Shown here piece after piece: positions 33,148-43,932 of a stretch of 64,000 nt of DNA (positions are counted from its first letter, which is position 1; every line of letters starts with the position of its first letter). Location: assembly GCA_963995505.1 (NCBI GenBank), contig OZ023192.1:11453001-11517000 (forward strand). The letters are read 5' to 3'. The DNA is from Hypericum androsaemum (taxonomy: Eukaryota; Streptophyta; Magnoliopsida; Malpighiales; Hypericaceae). The position numbers and the translations under genes are program-made. The notes beneath the pieces were generated by a model that saw nothing but the letters and a program-made list of their open reading frames with translations, did no database searches and had not been told where the DNA came from.

Positions 33148-33341
33148 ATATTGTAATTACATACTTTAAATTTTTTGAAAAAAATTATATTACTCCCACT
33201 CTCTAAATTTTCTGACTCCGTCCCTGCTATTATGAATAGAACACTTGCCAGGTTAATTGATCCACACGTTAATCCAGGGCTAAAATTCAATAGTACCTAA
33301 TGATGTAAGCTATGAGCGAGGAAGCTTGCTAAACTTTGTAA

Positions 33342-33462
33342 TGGGAGAAAATGGCAGGGCAATTCTCCTTTGGCAAAGCAGAATCGACATATACACGCAC
33401 GCATTAGCGGTATATAAAATTCGCTCTGCAAAAGGAGATTTGCTCTGTTATTCCTCGTCCCA
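33342..33462 (-). ncRNA. MIR399: microRNA399 precursor, copy 3 (minus strand)
   Basis: Read on the minus strand the 3' arm (33375-33355) is TGCCAAAGGAGAATTGCC then CTG, the form of miR399 common in many plants. The 5' arm (33447-33427) reads CAGAGCAAATCTCCTTTTGC and pairs with it. The outer stem TGGGA(C/G)... closes with TCCCA. The plus strand of the same hairpin would give a poorer miR399-like 3' arm with an A at position 4. Promoter elements (TATAAAA and two P1BS sites) lie on the right side and face leftward, which decides the strand. Target by family knowledge: PHO2/UBC24. Confidence 0.82.
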
Positions 33463-33601
33463 CGTCACACTTGGATCAACTCCTTCACAAAAAGTATGCT
33501 AGTGTAACTTTCTCCTCTCCTCTCTCTCTCTTTTCCTTCTCCATCACCACCACCATCAGTACTATTCCTCTCGTTGTCCTCCATGCAAGAAACAGTCTCC
33601 C

Positions 33602-33674
33602 TTTTATACTGCATTATTCGCACCCGAGACCGGATATGCCAAGGACAATGGAGTGGGATATGCCGGTACAATTC
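33602..33674 (-). promoter_or_regulatory. MIR399 promoter: TATA box and two P1BS sites, minus strand
   Basis: On the minus strand TATAAAAGGG lies at 33608-33599. Two P1BS-type sites, GCATATCC on the minus strand (GGATATGC on plus), lie at 33632-33639 and 33656-33663. GAATTGTACC directly precedes the distal P1BS (33674-33665 on minus), repeating the ATTGTACC + P1BS pairing of copies 1 and 2. A start near 33575 would place the hairpin about 110 bases into the transcript. A CT/GA-rich tract (33511-33540) follows the start. Confidence 0.68.
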
Positions 33675-33699
33675 CGATTGGAAAGATTCAATTAAAAAA

Positions 33700-35620
33700 G
33701 AGAGCCAAGCATGTGTACTGTAGATGCTACCTTTCCTATTCATGGTTCTATGGTCCCGGGTATATCATCCTTCTCAATCAGGAGTTGTCACTGTTCCCGT
33801 TTCCCTTTTTTCTTCTTTCTAAGTGTACGTAAACTTTATCACACTTATCTAGATGACACAAAACGTATAAAATTGATGGAAATAAGGGTTCAATTTTTGG
33901 TAGAGCAATAAGTCGACTTTAAAGTAGAGCAATGGTCGACTATATTAGATCTTCATATTTGAAGGAGCAACAATAAGTCACGGGATCATTATGGAAGACA
34001 ACGAGATGCAAATAAAAAAATTCAACGGGAAGCTTAGTCCACTCGAAAAATTCGCTTCATACAAATTAACTAGACAATTAGGATAAAATAAAAGATTATC
34101 ATGGAAGATATTGATGAATTAATTTTAAAATAATCATTATCTAATTAGCATTGCTATTTAGATAGGTTTTTATTTCTTGATTATTTGAAAGATATGTATT
34201 CTCAAGCATAAACTAGTGTGACAATAGCAAATTTAATCACTTGCTTTTTTAGCGTTTATTTTTTGAATAAATAAAAATTTACTTGTTAAAAAATAAAGTC
34301 ATAGAATCAACATGCTCTAGTACTATGTTAGAATATTCATACATGAGTAAATATTTCACATTTACAAAGAAATCCATCTCACAAGTAACAAACGATGTAT
34401 TAATCTCAAACAAATTCCTAATTAATAGCATTAGAAAATAATATATGGTTGACAATATTAAGGTTAAGAAGAACTATATTCGTAGTGAAGATATGCATGC
34501 ATGGATGGACCACGCTGATATAATATTTTTTGGTAGAATCACGCTAATATTATATATAGATTGTGGCGTGACGCCTTAACAATGTTGGTCACCTATAAAA
34601 TAAATAGGTAAATTTTTATGTTAGTATTTCTGATTTGGCCGACCTGCAGACTAATAACTTGTGATTTAAAAATGTCAAACCAAGTGATAGAAATTTATCT
34701 AATTGGTATCATATATTGAAAAAAATTTGGGAAAAACTACCCATAAATTCATTAAATAAAATTTTAAAAAATCATAAAAATATGAAATTTATTAGGAGAG
34801 AGGGAGATGAGTTTTTCAATTTTTTTCTTATTTTTTATCAAAAATTGAATACTAGATTTTTTCTAATTATATTTAGGGATATTTTTGTCCAAAAAATATT
34901 ATAATAGTGGGTATCAACATGAGAAATCTTTTTCACTTAGTCTAATATTTTAAACCATAGAGTAGGTGTGCAAATTAGCCAAACTACATAATATCAAACT
35001 GGACTTTTAGCAAATATATAAATTTCTCTATTATTTTGTTTTCTTACTAATTTCTTGGTTAAATCGTCAATTTGAACCAACGGTTAGAAATGACTCTAAA
35101 TCAAGACTAAATATGAATTGTGGTCAAGGCTGGAATGAGAGTCCACATCCATCCGTGGGATCAGCAATTTTTCATTTATGTTTTATTTTCGGGAAAAAAC
35201 AGATCTAAAACTTTACATGAAAATAAAACTCTAGGAAAATAACGTAAAATCTGAAATCCAAACTGTTGATTGAAGTGGGACCGGAAATTTACTATGAAAT
35301 TTAGGACAACAGACTAACCTGAAGTTATTGTCACTCATCCCTTCTCCATATTAGTGAGATTTGCAACAACAAAAAAGTTCCAAAGTGTAAGAGATGTATA
35401 ACTTTGTCAGTAATCAAAATTATTTGTTGACAAATCTGAAAAATTAAGATTTTATAATCAAGAATAATAAATTTAATTGAAAGATCGCACACCAAAAAAA
35501 GATAAAATACAATAAAATACTTATCATAATATTGTAACAAAAAGTAGTATACTCAAACGAATAGATTTTTTCTCGCACCTCAGATAACTTCGGCAAAAGT
35601 GCGCCTTGTATTGGAGCGAC
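33700..35620. other. AT-rich intergenic, no gene seen
   Basis: A GAATATTC at about 34328-34335 fits the P1BS form but has no hairpin near it. The frame 34716-34904 is low-complexity. Nothing else recognised. Confidence 0.35.
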
Positions 35621-35627
35621 GCCGCTA

Positions 35628-36300
35628 GATTATATAGCACTCGTCACGAATTGGGATCCAAAAACCCTACTCGAAATATGTTATTTGTTATTTTTTAATT
35701 ACTCTATCAAGTTACCAAATATGTGTATTAAAAAATTTGACCAAATTAAGATTTCGTTGTCAATAACTATTAATTTTATGACAGTAGCCGTCGCTAGATC
35801 GAGGTTGGATTGGGTATGGAATGTCCCCATTCTGAACCGTTCGGAATGAAGATAAGTGAAGTTTTTTTGCAAAAATACTAAAATACGAAGACCAAAATAA
35901 AAAAGTCACGCGCAAACACAGGCCGGAAATAAATGCCATTATCACACAGAATTTTTTTGCAAAAATGCTAAAACACAGAGACCAAATTGAAAAAAACCAA
36001 GCGTGCCAGTATCATAAACAAGACATGCCACTATCATAAAAATTAATTATCACATAACTGTGCATGGCAGCGCGATCCCCCTTTCACTCTAAACCGTCCG
36101 GAATAATTTCTTCACTACGGACCCAATCCATTGCCCGCTGGATCATATAGCACTCGTCACACGTTGTGATCCGAAATCCCTACCCGAGATTTTTCTTCTA
36201 ATTTTCTTTGTTCTTTTTAAATTACTTTATCAAGTTACCAAATATGTGTATAAACAAATTTGACAAAACTAAGATTTGGTAGTAAACAATTAACTTTATA
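35628..36300. repeat. Pair of about 170-bp direct repeats, 500 bp apart
   Basis: 'atatagcactcgtcac', then 'tatcaagttaccaaatatgtgta', then 'aagattt' blocks occur in the same order at 35630-35787 and 36145-36300. Between them 'aaccgttcggaat' (35837) and 'aaccgtccggaat' (36093) also repeat, as does 'tttttttgcaaaaat.ctaaaa' (35861 and 35945). This indicates an old tandem duplication. 'gtcacga' and 'ccctacccgag' blocks resemble the starts of Tekay/Del-type gypsy LTRs. Confidence 0.55.
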
Positions 36301-36309
36301 AATGGATCA

Positions 36310-38365
36310 CACACAAATAAGTCTGCCTAGAGATCTGCTCGTGTTCATCACACATTGTTCGTGCAATTGTTTGCATGTCGAATTAATCACACAATTGTGA
36401 AGACTCCACAAATCAGAGTTGTGCAAGACTAAATTCTACACTCTTTAAACATTGTGCAAGATTTCATGTCTATCAACATTATTACTTGAAAATCACTCTT
36501 AAAAGTTTACAATATAAAACTTACATCTTCAATATGAAGTTATAATAACTAAGTAATCTAAACAATCTTTGAACATACAACCGAATGAAATAAATACAAT
36601 TGTTCTCAACACCTAACTCAAAGAATCTTCCAACATTTTCTGAAAAACTCTATTGCGAATATGGGTGAGTTACGATACTCAGTAAGTTGCCTAAACAACC
36701 AACCCGAAGTCAGACCCAAGTATTTTCTAAACGGTTATCAATTCAAAATCATCCTTTAATATTACACAATATCAAACATAATAGATTAGCATTCAAACAA
36801 GTGAGCATCCTGCTTTATCGATCTCATACTGCAAAGACTCAACTCAAAACAATGAACATAAACAATCAACAATAAATATATGGTATGTAATGCAACACGA
36901 CAATGGAGGACTCCCTGATGCAGCTAGCCATGATGAATGAAGACAGGAACTCTGGAGATCTTCCTAATGAGGCTATATCATTGTTTTACCCCCAATGATA
37001 GGGTCCTGGCACGTAACCCTACCGTTATCGAGACCATCATATCACTCTCAATATTAGCGTCCTGGCATATTAACCTCCGCCGTTATAGGGTCCAGACCTA
37101 TTAATAACCTCACAAGGAGCTACATAATTTAGACAGAACAAAATTCACTGTACATAACTCAATGCAGAACACAATCCCGAAATCTCGCAATCTAACACCA
37201 GAACTGAACACAATGTGAACTTCAGAACCTCAATACAGAACATAACCGAATCAATTCAATCGCAATATATAAATCCATCAATTCTCATGTCCGCGTTAAT
37301 CTCCAAGCAATTAGATCATGAAACCTTATAAACAACTATCGTATAAACTACACAGTGGAACCAAGTAGTTCACGGCATGAACTTGTGCTCATCAATTCAA
37401 TTAACAAAGGCTATATAATTCATCCACCAATCTCATTTGCTTACTTAAATTCCCAAAACAGTTACAAGCATCAATTGCTACAACAATCACAACCATATTT
37501 CAACAGAACCAGTGACTAAGGCACAGTTATAATCAAAATCGAGCAATCTATTTAATCAGAACTACCACGAAACTCAACCCACCATACTTCAAAAATAAAT
37601 TATTTTCAATGACTTGGCCCAAACGTAAAATCGATTTTAAATTAAAAGAACTTCAAATTGAAAACATGAACAACTTACCTCGTACACACAATATGCTCCT
37701 ACTAGATTCGGTTAATTACTAGCTCCACTTCTCGTATCCCATTTAATTGTCCTCGCTTTACCTCGAAATCAGGCACTTGGCATATTCTCTTCTTTACCTT
37801 AATAACTAATTGGGTGCTAATGTTTCTCTCGTGTATGCCTATTTCCATCTGATGTCATCTAGGTTTTTATTTGGGAGAGCAACGTGATTGGAGTGTAAGT
37901 CCGTTAGGAGTTAGTTCAAAAGGAAGAAAACATGTGCATGAGAGATTAAGAAATAAAGGTGAATTAATAAAGCGGAGAAGAGGTTACGTTACTTTGGGAG
38001 ACAAAGATGGAGAAAGATTAGGGGTTGTTACCTTGAGAAGTTATGGATGTTAATTTAACTAAAAGGTCATTGGTTAAATGACACCTTGGTCCCTGATGTA
38101 TTTTATTTTGCTAATCTATCCTACCACGTTCTTACTCAAAAATCTCGAATTTTACACCTATTCTTATCAATAAGGTGCACCTTCTTTTCTCGCACAAATC
38201 TTAAGGAAATTCCAAGGTTAAACACGCTTGGCCTGGGATAATTTTACGATGGCTGACCTCTTGGAAAGTTTTCTGGTATGCATGTGAAGGAGGACAACAC
38301 GCTGCAAAAAGCTCGTGCTGGTCTGTGAAGATAGTCGGTCGGATTAGTGAGCGTTACAAATAGAT
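36310..38365 (-). repeat. Probable antisense Ty3/gypsy LTR, decayed
   Basis: 'ggtgagttacgatactcagtaag' (36663) is the reverse complement of a phrase typical of Tekay/Del LTRs ('cttactgagtatcgtaactcacc'). Two blocks with 'gggtcctggca' / 'gcgtcctggcata' and 'agggtccaga' follow (36990-37100). No clear TG...CA limits, primer site or target duplication, so limits are guesses. The frame 37871-38053 (60 codons) is not recognised. Confidence 0.35.
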
Positions 38366-39044
38366 AAAATATCAACAAATTATTCAATTCTATAAGACAA
38401 TATCATTAATGGTATGAATCACGAGCACTAAATTGTTGATTTCAAATGTCAATCTGACAGAGTTTGAGAGCACACGCAAAACTCTTCAAGTCATAACTTA
38501 ACGGGATAATTTTCAAACTTATTTAAAAGAATTGGACTTAAGTGATTTTGTTAAAAAATTGTATTCAAGAGACACGAAATTCACATAAATTTGGAACATT
38601 AGTTTATGTCCTAGAAAAAAAATTTAACAACAAAGATCTAGAAGATTGGTTCCTTCTAATTAGAATTTTCATCTTAAATCACACCCGAAAATAGCATAAT
38701 TGTACTAACCCCACGGTAAAAAAAATTCACCCACCGCATTACGAGGCACAATAAGCGCAAGTCATCCCGTATAAAAAAAATAAGCGTAAGTCATCCATAA
38801 CGTTCATATCAAATATCATCGTGTATGCTAACTACACTCTACCAAAGCCAAACAAAACTAAACAAAGCCAAAAAAATAAAACCAAATAGAAATCATAAGA
38901 AATCAAACGAGTGCAACTGAAGCAGTAATCACTATAGTTAACAAGTGATACACGATTATCATAAGATAAAAATTGACTTACCTCGAGATTAGTAAACTCT
39001 TCTCTCTTGTAAAATTAGTTTTGCTTTTCAAATGTCCTATAATC
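38366..39044. other. AT-rich intergenic, no gene seen
   Basis: Two phrases 'gcgcaagtcatccc' and 'gcgtaagtcatcc' (38755 and 38785) form a short local repeat. Nothing else recognised. Confidence 0.35.
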
Positions 39045-39061
39045 AATACCTACATTTTTAC
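39045..39061 (+). repeat. Retroposon target-site duplication, left
   Basis: AATACCTACATTTTTAC, exactly repeated at 39941-39957. Confidence 0.85.
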
Positions 39062-39940
39062 GTTTCTTTTATGCACAGATTTGGGAGAGAATGTGCAGCT
39101 TCCTGCTACTATATCTCTTGATGCTGGTAATCTTATTTCTGTACTGCATGATGTTGCTGCGGTTGGTGATGATTCTGGGGTAGTGGGCAACCGCAAAGGA
39201 GACCTATTCAATTTGGATGTTGGTGAAGTTGGAAACCAGGTTGTAGGGCTGGAAGAATGTCAGGTGGCTATTCAGAATGCCCAAGTTGATGGGTTGAAAG
39301 TTCGCCAGGAAGCTATTCCTAATGTCAGCCTTGAAAGTGTTATAGTTACTGATCATGCTTTGATGAATGGTAAAATGGATGATCAGGATATGTTGAATGT
39401 GCCTCAGTCGCTTCCCCTGGTGACTCCGACGCGGTCAAGTACTCGACTTAGAAAGCTCACCAGCAAAGCGGCGGCCCTACAGAAGATTTCATTACGTAAG
39501 ATAAAGATTAAACCTCCGTCCTTGCCTTTAGTTGATCAAGCTGCTCCGCCTTACTTTCCTGTGGCTCCGGAGGTTAGTGATGATGCATGAGCTGAGGAGG
39601 AAGCGACTGAGGCTTTGAACACCGCCTTGCAAGTGGGTCTTTCTTTGGTAGAAGACTATTCAATGACTCTTCTACGATTCAAGGAATCGGCGTGTGAAAT
39701 TGAACGAGTCAAGCGCTTTGACCCTCCTTGATGTTTTGGCCGTGGTTCATCTTGCTTTTAGGAGAGTTGGAAAAAATTTTGGCATACAAACTGTGAGATT
39801 TTTTGTGTGTACTAGACAACGTCTATTTTCGCTTAGCCCTGATGGCGTTTGTCTAGTACCTATGGAATTATATTTCGGTACAATTTGGTATAATACTCTG
39901 GTATTTTTATGAAAAATAATTACCTTTCAAAAAAAATAAA
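39062..39940 (+). mobile_element. Short retroposon with A-rich tail and 17-bp target duplication
   Basis: 879 bp between exact copies of AATACCTACATTTTTAC, ending in an A-rich tail (39929-39940). These are the marks of LINE-machinery retroposition. Inside, an open frame continues in the plus direction from the left edge to TGA at 39588 and encodes about 175 residues. They include a Val/Asp-rich part and a Ser/Lys-rich part (TPTRSSTRLRKLTSKAAALQ). I do not recognise it. A short coding-like piece, LVEDYSMTLLRFKESACE, follows after the stop, and the 3' end carries a 'tacaatttggtataatactctgg' tail. It could be a 5'-truncated non-autonomous LINE (end of ORF1) or a processed copy of a host mRNA. 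Confidence 0.7.
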
Positions 39941-39957
39941 AATACCTACATTTTTAC
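39941..39957 (+). repeat. Retroposon target-site duplication, right
   Basis: Exact copy of the 17 bases at 39045-39061. Confidence 0.85.
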
Positions 39958-40480
39958 TAGTTCGACTATCATATCTCCATAATCTACTATGGATGCAGAC
40001 AGAAAGAAAGAGAGACGCGAGAAAGAAAAAGTAGATAAATAATGGTGGGTAAAAATCTATTATGGTTTCTTAAATAGACAAAAATAAAAGTAAATTTAGT
40101 CACCAAATTAAGAACTATTATAAATTGCCAAATACTTCAGAAAACTATTACAAATATCTAAGAGATTCTTTTAAAAGCTCTTTATTCAGGTTCGGGCACT
40201 CTTTGAAGGATAGTTCTCCCAATAATTTTTATAAAAATTTTGAGACTTAATCCAATATCTTATTAAGTGAATCCAAATTTTTTACTACTTGGACTAACTC
40301 TCTCGTTGTTTATCCAAATGGATTATTTTATTTGTTCTTATAGACATTTTCTAGGATACAGTATTCTAATGGGAAATAGCGATTTACGCTTTTACGTCCA
40401 ATGTGAAAAATAATAGCACCAAGCACTTAGATTATCCTTATTGATCACAGAGGAAGGAAAAGGACCATTTATTCTCAACG
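39958..40480. other. Intergenic upstream of MIR399 copy 4
   Basis: No gene or repeat recognised. Confidence 0.35.
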
Positions 40481-40756
40481 GTGAATGTGCCTCGAATATG
40501 CTTCAGTTCTTTTTTATTTTATTTGATTATTTTAGACAATCTAGTATCCGGATATCATCGACTAATCTAGGTTCGAGACAGAGCGACAAAACTCTCATAA
40601 GTACTATTTAACACTGTTTTGTTTCTAATGTTTCGAACCCGAGACCTCTCATGAGATTAGAACAATATTTTTACCAATTAATTTAAGTGCTCGATGATTT
40701 GGATTTTTTATTAGCCACCGAAATGTAATTGATTTTTCTCCAGTCGTCTATATATA
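40481..40756 (+). promoter_or_regulatory. MIR399 promoter: P1BS-type site and TATA box
   Basis: GAATATGC at 40494-40501 fits GNATATNC and is preceded by GAATGTGCC, a likely variant of the GAATTGTACC that precedes the P1BS of the other copies. CTATATATAG with a TATA box at 40749-40756 lies 57 bases before the hairpin. The P1BS-to-TATA distance (about 250 bases) is longer than in the other copies. Confidence 0.55.
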
Positions 40757-40812
40757 GGGAATCAATAACCTTCAACTGTTCATCGAGCAAGACCGCAAGT
40801 TTTTAAATTAAT

Positions 40813-40927
40813 GTATTGGTGCAATTACTGGGCAATTACTCCTTTGGCAGTTGCCTTGCACTATTTTTTATTGGTTAAATAAAGTTGGTCACTGCCAAAG
40901 GAGATTTGCCCGGCAATTCTACTGTAC
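40813..40927 (+). ncRNA. MIR399: microRNA399 precursor, copy 4
   Basis: The 3' arm TGCCAAAGGAGATTTGCC then CGG (40893-40913) has the same 21 nt as copy 1. The 5' arm GGGCAATTACTCCTTTGGCA (40830-40849) pairs along nearly its full length with one bulge. The outer stem is GTATTGGTGCAATT against AATTCTACTGTAC. The loop is about 42 nt and unrelated to the other copies. The conserved arms with free loops are the pattern expected of a microRNA family. TATA and P1BS upstream fit plus-strand transcription. Family target: PHO2/UBC24. Confidence 0.84.
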
Positions 40928-40929
40928 AG

Positions 40930-43370
40930 TCATTTGGCCCGCAGCTACGAAAGAAAAATTCATAGGTAATCCGTGTTCGATCTACTTATTGAATTATTTG
41001 GAACTTTATTAATTGTGGGAATAAGTTCGAACTGCCTTTTTTTTATACTATGTAGTCACATTTTTCTTATGATCTTTTGGCTTCTGGGACTTAATTTCTT
41101 TCTGAAAAAAAGATTGGCTTCTGGGATTTTTTATCCATAATCTTAGTACAGGGAATTTCTGGTATTACTTTTTTTCCTGAATTATCTAATATGTAGATGC
41201 CCATTTTGAGCCGATTAATCATAGCATGGCTTTATTCGTAAGGTAAAACCTGTTTATTTTTTCGGATTAAAAGCTAGAACTTATAATGTATTGGCCGGCT
41301 TTTATTTTCATCATTTGTGTTTTTGGATTTTCGTTGCGTAGAAACTGAAACAAAATGCAGAACCGCAACTCGTAAGAAAATTGGTTGTGTGCTACAAGTA
41401 AAATGATGAATGATAAAGGCAATTATTTTATTTCATTGTTGTATACCTATGTTCGGCGATTCAAAATCTTCAACGTTTCTATTGATAAGGAGAACTTTAT
41501 TACAATTTATAACCTTATTTTACTCAAATTTTAATTAATTGATTCACTTGAACACCATAAAATTTGGATTGATAATCAATAGGTATTTAAATCAACTTTT
41601 GAAAATTTATTTTAGTTTAATTATATCTCGAATTCGAGTCCTTGGAAATATAACAATGTTAAAAATTACTTGAAAATTTTTTTTCACCTTTCAAACATTT
41701 AACTTAGTTCAAATTTGAATTAAATAACTCAGTGAACTTTCGGATGGGAATATAATTTGGATCGAGAAAGCTATCCCTCTAAGATGTGCGTACGAGGTCT
41801 AAATGCAGTGACAAATGTAACCAAATTACATTTTGCTCCCAAGAACTCTGCGAAGTTCCATATGCATGGGCCAAAAGCCCATACTTAAACAGGCTGAGGT
41901 CAGTTTACAATTGGGAAAACAAAGAGCCTAGAAATTAGGCCCATCACATCAAATCCTTGAACATCTGAAAAGGACTGAAGTTGAGTTTCAAATCTGAAAT
42001 ATTTTGTTTTTCTTGGTATGATTTAAGCTTTTACCATTGCCGAGCGAACCAAATTAAATAACATTTTTTTGTGATGTGTGCTTTATCCATTCAGCTAATC
42101 ATAAATTAGTTATTTATTTTTTTCCGTGTACAAATTTAATGAGTATAAAGTTGGTCCTCAAAATTATTTTGTAGATTAATGAATCCATGAGAAGAGTATG
42201 GATCTTGGATTCAACCTTGAAAAATGAAGACCCTAAGAATCTGAATTTAGATCTTTACTACAGGATCTAGGAAAAAGTCTAAATCCTACCTCTAAATTTT
42301 GTTTCTGGGTTTGGATCATGTGAAATCTTAGTCTACTATCCCATTCTCATTTCTATAGAGGATATTATATACGAAAAATCTCATATACACTCGTCACCTT
42401 AAAAAATCACACGTTTTTTATGATTCTATATGCCCCACAAAATCGCCGCGGACCTCTAGAAATCGTCTATTAACTATTAGGTACCACAAACATGGTCTTG
42501 ACACGTTGCTATTACTTATTACTAAATGTTGAATACTAAGGTATATTAAAACTCCACAACAACCTCCTAGTTAAGGAAACCATCAAAAACATCCATGAGC
42601 TCTTTTCCGCGACAAAGAACGGAGATATAGTGACGAAAAAAACTTTTAATTTAACAAATTTAAAATATGTAAAAAAATTGGAAAATTAAAACTAAATAAA
42701 TACAGAAACCAAATATTTGTAGCAATGAAATCTTCAAATTTTAAATAACAAAAATATATTTAAACATTAAAAAGTTGAAAAAAGTGAACATAAGAAAATC
42801 AAAAGAGCCTCAACCCCTCCCCTTATCGTATACTTTTTTAGGGGTAAAAAATTGGTTTATCATAGAGAACCATATCAATCGTAGCCACATACATAAAACC
42901 AACCAAGCCTTCTTACCCGACCCTAGGTACTTCCCGTACCCAGGGTAGAGTTCCCCTCATACGAGGTTACGATCATCAACTTTGATAAAAAATTTATTAT
43001 AGAAAATTTGTACCTATTAGAGAAAAATCGAAATTAAAAAAAAACACACTATCGATATTCGATAGCACTAAAAAAGCACGAACACTACGTAGTTCTCATG
43101 ATACACCCACCTTATCATCTACATTCTTAAAAAAACTTAAAAACAAAATACTTCATCCTCGTATATATTGTTGTCGTCATCTACCTACCGGACTTTTTTT
43201 ATTTTATGGTATAAAAATAACCAAAATTCCCAAAATATGTAAGAAACTGATCCCAGAGTAATTTATCGCCTTTCCTATTCTTTCTTTTTTTTAATTATCC
43301 ATTTAGAAAAAATAGTTAGTTTGTTAATTATTTAAGAAATTTAAATAAGTCATCCCTGTAAAAAAATAAA
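40930..43370. other. AT-rich intergenic, no gene seen
   Basis: No open frame, RNA gene or element limits recognised over about 2.4 kb. Around 43245-43270 'tgatcccagagtaatttatc' resembles, in reverse, the terminal repeat of the MULE at 60370 (GGGATAATTA...CTC), so an old MULE may end here. Confidence 0.35.
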
Positions 43371-43483
43371 ACAAGTCATCCCTGTCCACCACCATACGGC
43401 GTCTTCCCCGACGTTTTGAACAGAACCCAGTCATCCCCTGAAGGGATTCATCTGGCTCATCCCTTAAAATATCTGGTTTTCCC

Positions 43484-43718
43484 CGTTAAACCCTAAAATT
43501 CCAACCTCCGCCTCGCACCTATGGCGAAGAAGGTGAAGGAAATTGAAAAGAAAAACAAAAGTAAAAGTAAGCAGACGGCGGCGGGTCTGGATCTTTCAAG
43601 TCGATTCATCTCGCTCCTCCTCATCTCCAATTTTTTGGTGTTCTTGGAATTTTTTTTTCTTGGTTTACGGTGGTTCTTGGATCTTATTGGGTTTCAAGGG
43701 CAAATTGCTCGTCAGTGA
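43484..43718 (+). CDS. Possible gene 5' end with telo-box-like leader
   Basis: A leader with AAACCCTAAAAT (43490) and a CT/GC-rich stretch precedes an ATG at 43521 in good context. The frame runs 65 codons: a very Lys-rich start (MAKKVKEIEKKNKSKSKQ), then a hydrophobic tail that may be intron read-through. A GT follows GGCGGCG (43579) and could be a donor. I find no convincing downstream exon, and the copia element inserts at 43933. This could be the 5' piece of a host gene or a captured fragment in a MULE-type element. No function can be given. Confidence 0.25.
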
Positions 43719-43932
43719 AGATGAGATAGTCCTACGGGTCCCACCTGGAGATAAGGGCGCCGGAGACCTCCAGTTTCTCTTCGGGGAAGATGAGAGTTGA
43801 GATCGCTTGAATTTCTTTGCCCGGGGTTGACGTCGGATTCTGTCGGAGTCTGCCGGATTTTTTATTTTTCGTTCTTGGCTACCGATGATGATTAGGTGGT
43901 TGGGTGATTATTTGGAGTTTTGATGTTTTCAG

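Larger units (their letters stand above)
29599..33226 (+). mobile_element. hAT transposon with a nested copia insertion
   Basis: 8-bp target duplications CTATTATG flank it at 29591-29598 and 33227-33234. Terminal inverted repeats are CCGGGGCAGAGG (left) against CAGGGACGGAGT (reverse complement of the right end). The left subterminal 'gggggcaattgctct' is typical of the plant hAT group whose transposases resemble ZMYM1/TTF proteins. A degenerate transposase lies at 32340-33147. The copia element at 30170-32106 sits inside, in what would be the 5' untranslated part, so it arrived later. Without it the hAT is about 1.7 kb and internally deleted. Confidence 0.85.

Noticed and set aside
33355..33447. 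Plus-strand miR399-like sequence TGCAAAAGGAGATTTGCTC at 33427 as the mature arm of copy 3
   Set aside because: It departs from miR399 at position 4 and near the 3' end, while the minus strand gives the canonical sequence and carries the TATA and P1BS sites.
34328..34335. GAATATTC, another P1BS-form site
   Set aside because: The motif is short and frequent by chance in AT-rich DNA; no hairpin or core promoter lies next to it.
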